NCBI GenBank assembly: GCA_965284645.1
Contig: OZ260106.1
Location: 682,001 to 746,000 of the forward strand
DNA length: 64,000 bases
Direction of reading: 5' to 3'
Source: JAIBAJ01 sp965284645
Lineage (GTDB): Bacteria > Bacteroidota > Bacteroidia > JAIBAJ01
Both the position numbers and the translations under genes were made by a program. The notes beneath the pieces are model-generated. The model ran no database searches. It had not been told where the DNA came from and saw nothing but the letters and a program-made list of their open reading frames with translations. This document shows positions 63,854-64,000 of the stretch, one piece after another (within the stretch, counting starts at the first letter, position 1; each line of letters begins with the position of its first letter).

Positions 63854-64000
63854 TCAATAGGAGGATTTATTAATCCGAACTACTTGATTTAGTTGGGGTT
63901 ACCCCTCCCGAAGAAATTTCGGGATAGCAGTTGTTATCAATTTGGCTATACAAATTGATTTACAACTGGTTAATCGTTTATGCATTTCTAATGCGTAATC
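63844..64000 (+). mobile_element. Family C miniature element C4, cut by the window end
   Basis: Starts CCCAAATTAATCAATAGG inside the last codons of the kinase gene and runs to GCGTAATC at the edge. It differs from C2 by a small extra hairpin (CCCGAAGAAATTTCGGG) near 63908. The left target site reads TGAA instead of TTAA. Confidence 0.8.

Overview
The window is chromosomal DNA of a member of the Bacteroidota, probably a free-living relative of the Flavobacteriales/Sphingobacteriales; I cannot place the species. The evidence is at least seven proteins with type IX secretion (T9SS) sorting domains of type A or B, a PorV-like barrel, SprB repeats, a MurF-alanine racemase fusion, a short-chain-type threonine dehydrogenase, an S46 peptidase, and promoters of the Bacteroidetes TAnnTTTG type just upstream of many starts. 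No rRNA, tRNA, CRISPR array, integrase or transposase gene was found.

Layout. 1-2.1 kb: 3'-truncated secreted PNGase-F-like protein (minus). 2.7-3.6 kb: a small two-gene module whose first gene is split by a miniature element. 4.0-15.5 kb (minus): secreted M6-like protein and small Lys-rich protein, then a TonB-dependent receptor / large T9SS cargo / PorV-like operon ending in a clear terminator. 15.5-18.5 kb: orphan HSDR_N nuclease-like protein, phosphoglycerate kinase, ketosynthase-like protein. 18.5-23.2 kb: repeat-rich accessory segment with a lipoprotein, a membrane protein, an unknown protein, a phage-like M15 peptidase and a Cys-rich small protein. 23.4-27.6 kb: helical protein and MurF-Alr. 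28.2-37.8 kb: DUF2147 protein, SprB-repeat adhesin, threonine dehydrogenase, IPExxxVDY protein, secreted esterase, DPP11-like peptidase, RraA-like protein. 38.3-47.3 kb: giant M43 metalloprotease/adhesin, DUF4159 protein, RdgB, and a membrane protein with a Wzm/Wzt polysaccharide exporter. 47.3-50.5 kb: repeat-rich island with T9SS gene remnants. 50.6-54.5 kb: GH5 lipoprotein (minus) and UvrD/PcrA helicase. 54.5-56.0 kb: 1.5 kb of noncoding shuffled repeats. 56.0-63.9 kb: thioesterase, EEP-family membrane protein, and an efflux operon (TolC, HlyD-like adaptor, FtsX-like permease, ATPase, LytS-type sensor kinase).

The most unusual content is between the genes. At least six families of short noncoding repeats recur. 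Family A (10 copies, about 130-300 bp) has conserved blocks around a stem whose two arms change together from copy to copy, as expected of a structured RNA or a hairpin DNA element. Families B, C and D are miniature inverted-repeat elements. C has TTAA target duplications, splits one gene, is nested inside a B element, and supplies stop codons; another B sits inside an A. D has ~25-bp inverted ends with a compensating palindrome and borders passenger or remnant genes. Families E and F are low-complexity word repeats; F includes a near-identical ~440-bp direct duplication.

Functionally the genes point to a surface-active, polymer-degrading heterotroph: outer-membrane receptor and T9SS cargo export, secreted proteases, an esterase, glycan-active enzymes and adhesins, glycan export and drug-type efflux, with scattered housekeeping genes (pgk, murF-alr, rdgB, uvrD/pcrA, tdh).
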